From CAYLMG01 sp964464635 (lineage in GTDB: Bacteria; Planctomycetota; Phycisphaerae; Sedimentisphaerales; Anaerobacaceae), in NCBI GenBank assembly GCA_964464635.1, contig CAYXGT010000064.1, positions 1-16,454 of the forward strand: a DNA stretch of 16,454 nt, read 5' to 3'. Every line of letters begins with the position of its first letter. Within the stretch, counting starts at the first letter, position 1. Shown piece after piece: positions 15,567-16,454 of this stretch. The position numbers and the translations under genes are program-made. Under the pieces are notes generated by a model. It ran no database searches and was not told where the DNA came from. It saw nothing but the letters and a program-made list of their open reading frames with translations.

Positions 15567-16454
15567 ATGAGTAATGAAAATTACCGGACAATGCAAAACT
15601 ACGATAAAACAACAAAACCTTTGGTAAGCGTACTGATGCCGACATTCAATCGGCCGAAATATCTCTCGCAGGCACTTGCCAGCGCACTGAACCAAACGTA
15701 CAGCAACCTGCAAACTATCGTTGTAAACGACGGCGGACAGGATATCACCGACATCATCAACGCCGCCAATGACCCCAGAATCTTTTTTATAAACAGAAAA
15801 GAAAACAGGGGAAAAGCCTTCTCTCTCAACCAGGCCCTCACACAAGCCGAAGGAAAATACATCGCCTACCTCGACGACGATGATTTATATTATCCAAACC
15901 ATATCGAGCTGCTTGTCAATGCACTCGAAAACAATCCACACTGCGGCGCAGCCTACAGCGACCTGTACAAAACATACTGCAGAATCCTGCCCGACGGAAC
16001 AAGAGAAATCTTAAGCAAAATCGTCGAGGTATCGCGCGACTTCGACCGGTACTTTATGCTCTATTACAACCACGTCCTGCACGTCAGCCTTATGCACAGA
16101 AAAGACCTGCTCGAAAAAACAGGGCCTTACAACGAAAACCTGAGCATCCTCATCGATTGGGATATGACCAGAAAACTCGTATTCTTCACTGATTTCTATC
16201 ATATCCCCGACATCACAGGAGAATTTTACACCTCCATCGGACAATCCGACAGAATATCTTACCAGCAGAGAAAGGACAAACAAAACTATGCCAAAAACGT
16301 CCTGACAATAAGAACAACGAGACCGCCGAAACCCTGGCCAAAAATAAAAGACCTCGCCATCATCTTCATCTCAGAGCGATTCGACCAGCAGGCGGCAAAA
16401 ACTATCGGCCGTATCTGGCGATACACCTTTCACCCTTACAAAATCTATCTGCCT
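15567..16454 (+). CDS. Family 2 (GT-A) glycosyltransferase, right end cut by the window
   Basis: The open frame runs 296 codons without a stop to the window edge, so the C-terminus is missing. Residues 19-30 read LVSVLMPTFNRP, the classical family 2 start. VNDGG (53-57) and the metal-binding acidic run YLDDDD (101-106) follow, and IDWDM lies further on in the acceptor half. These are the donor-binding and DxD elements of inverting GT-A enzymes. No membrane helix is seen in the available part. The ATG lies 4 nt after the stop of the TPR-GT gene with no clear ribosome site, so translation is probably coupled. An ATG at 15591 is another possible start. It is likely a partner of the TPR-GT in building the same glycan on a flagellar or surface acceptor. 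Confidence 0.85.
   Translation, partial: MSNENYRTMQNYDKTTKPLVSVLMPTFNRPKYLSQALASALNQTYSNLQTIVVNDGGQDITDIINAANDPRIFFINRKENRGKAFSLNQALTQAEGKYIAYLDDDDLYYPNHIELLVNALENNPHCGAAYSDLYKTYCRILPDGTREILSKIVEVSRDFDRYFMLYYNHVLHVSLMHRKDLLEKTGPYNENLSILIDWDMTRKLVFFTDFYHIPDITGEFYTSIGQSDRISYQQRKDKQNYAKNVLTIRTTRPPKPWPKIKDLAIIFISERFDQQAAKTIGRIWRYTFHPYKIYLP

Noticed and set aside
1..16454. CRISPR array, tRNA, rRNA, insertion sequence or prophage
   Set aside because: No regularly spaced repeats, no transposase or integrase frames, and no tRNA- or rRNA-like segment were seen; the window is nearly filled by flagellar genes.

Overview
The window is a flagellar gene cluster of a Gram-negative bacterium. It encodes an axial rod, hook and hook-filament junction set (FlgD, FlgE, FlgF, FlgG, FlgN, FlgK, FlgL) together with P-ring and L-ring proteins (FlgA, FlgI, FlgH), so the cell has an outer membrane. 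The gene order, the short single-domain FlgJ, the sigma-54 control and the moderate GC content fit a planctomycete of the Phycisphaerae type. That lineage call is an inference and I could not test it.

Layout. Positions 1-87 are non-coding with a nested inverted repeat. Positions 88-1512 (minus strand) encode a sigma-54 enhancer-binding activator with a degenerate receiver domain, an AAA+ core and a Fis-type DNA-binding end. A 555-bp AT-rich divergent intergenic region follows. It holds an imperfect ~50-bp direct repeat, three copies of an 11-bp motif in alternating orientation, and a consensus -24/-12 sigma-54 promoter at 1958-1973. From 2068 to 13841 runs one tightly packed plus-strand transcription unit: flgD, flgE, a membrane-anchored PilZ/YcgR-like gene, flgF, flgG, flgA, flgH, flgI, flgJ, flgN, flgK, flgL. 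Gaps are short, several Shine-Dalgarno sites overlap the stop codon or end of the gene before, and flgJ/flgN overlap by an ATGA. A second sigma-54 promoter at 13948-13963 drives a TPR-glycosyltransferase (GT-B fold, GT4-like) gene. A GT-A (family 2) glycosyltransferase gene follows it with a 4-nt gap and runs off the right edge.

How the parts fit. The activator is divergent from the structural operon, and both downstream transcription units start with sigma-54 promoters, so it is the obvious candidate to switch them on. The operon builds the structure from rod through hook to the hook-filament junction. FlgN would chaperone FlgK and FlgL, and the PilZ protein may couple c-di-GMP to motor output or assembly. 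The two glycosyltransferases probably decorate flagellin or another surface component. No flagellin, FlgB, FlgC, FliE, FlgM, sigma-28 or motor gene lies in the window.

Most of the window is an ordinary flagellar operon. The less ordinary points are the repeat architecture of the divergent control region, the palindrome centred on the predicted start of the glycosyltransferase transcript, an FlgH with no lipobox cysteine, the PilZ gene inserted between flgE and flgF, and the TPR-GT4 fusion in the flagellar regulon.
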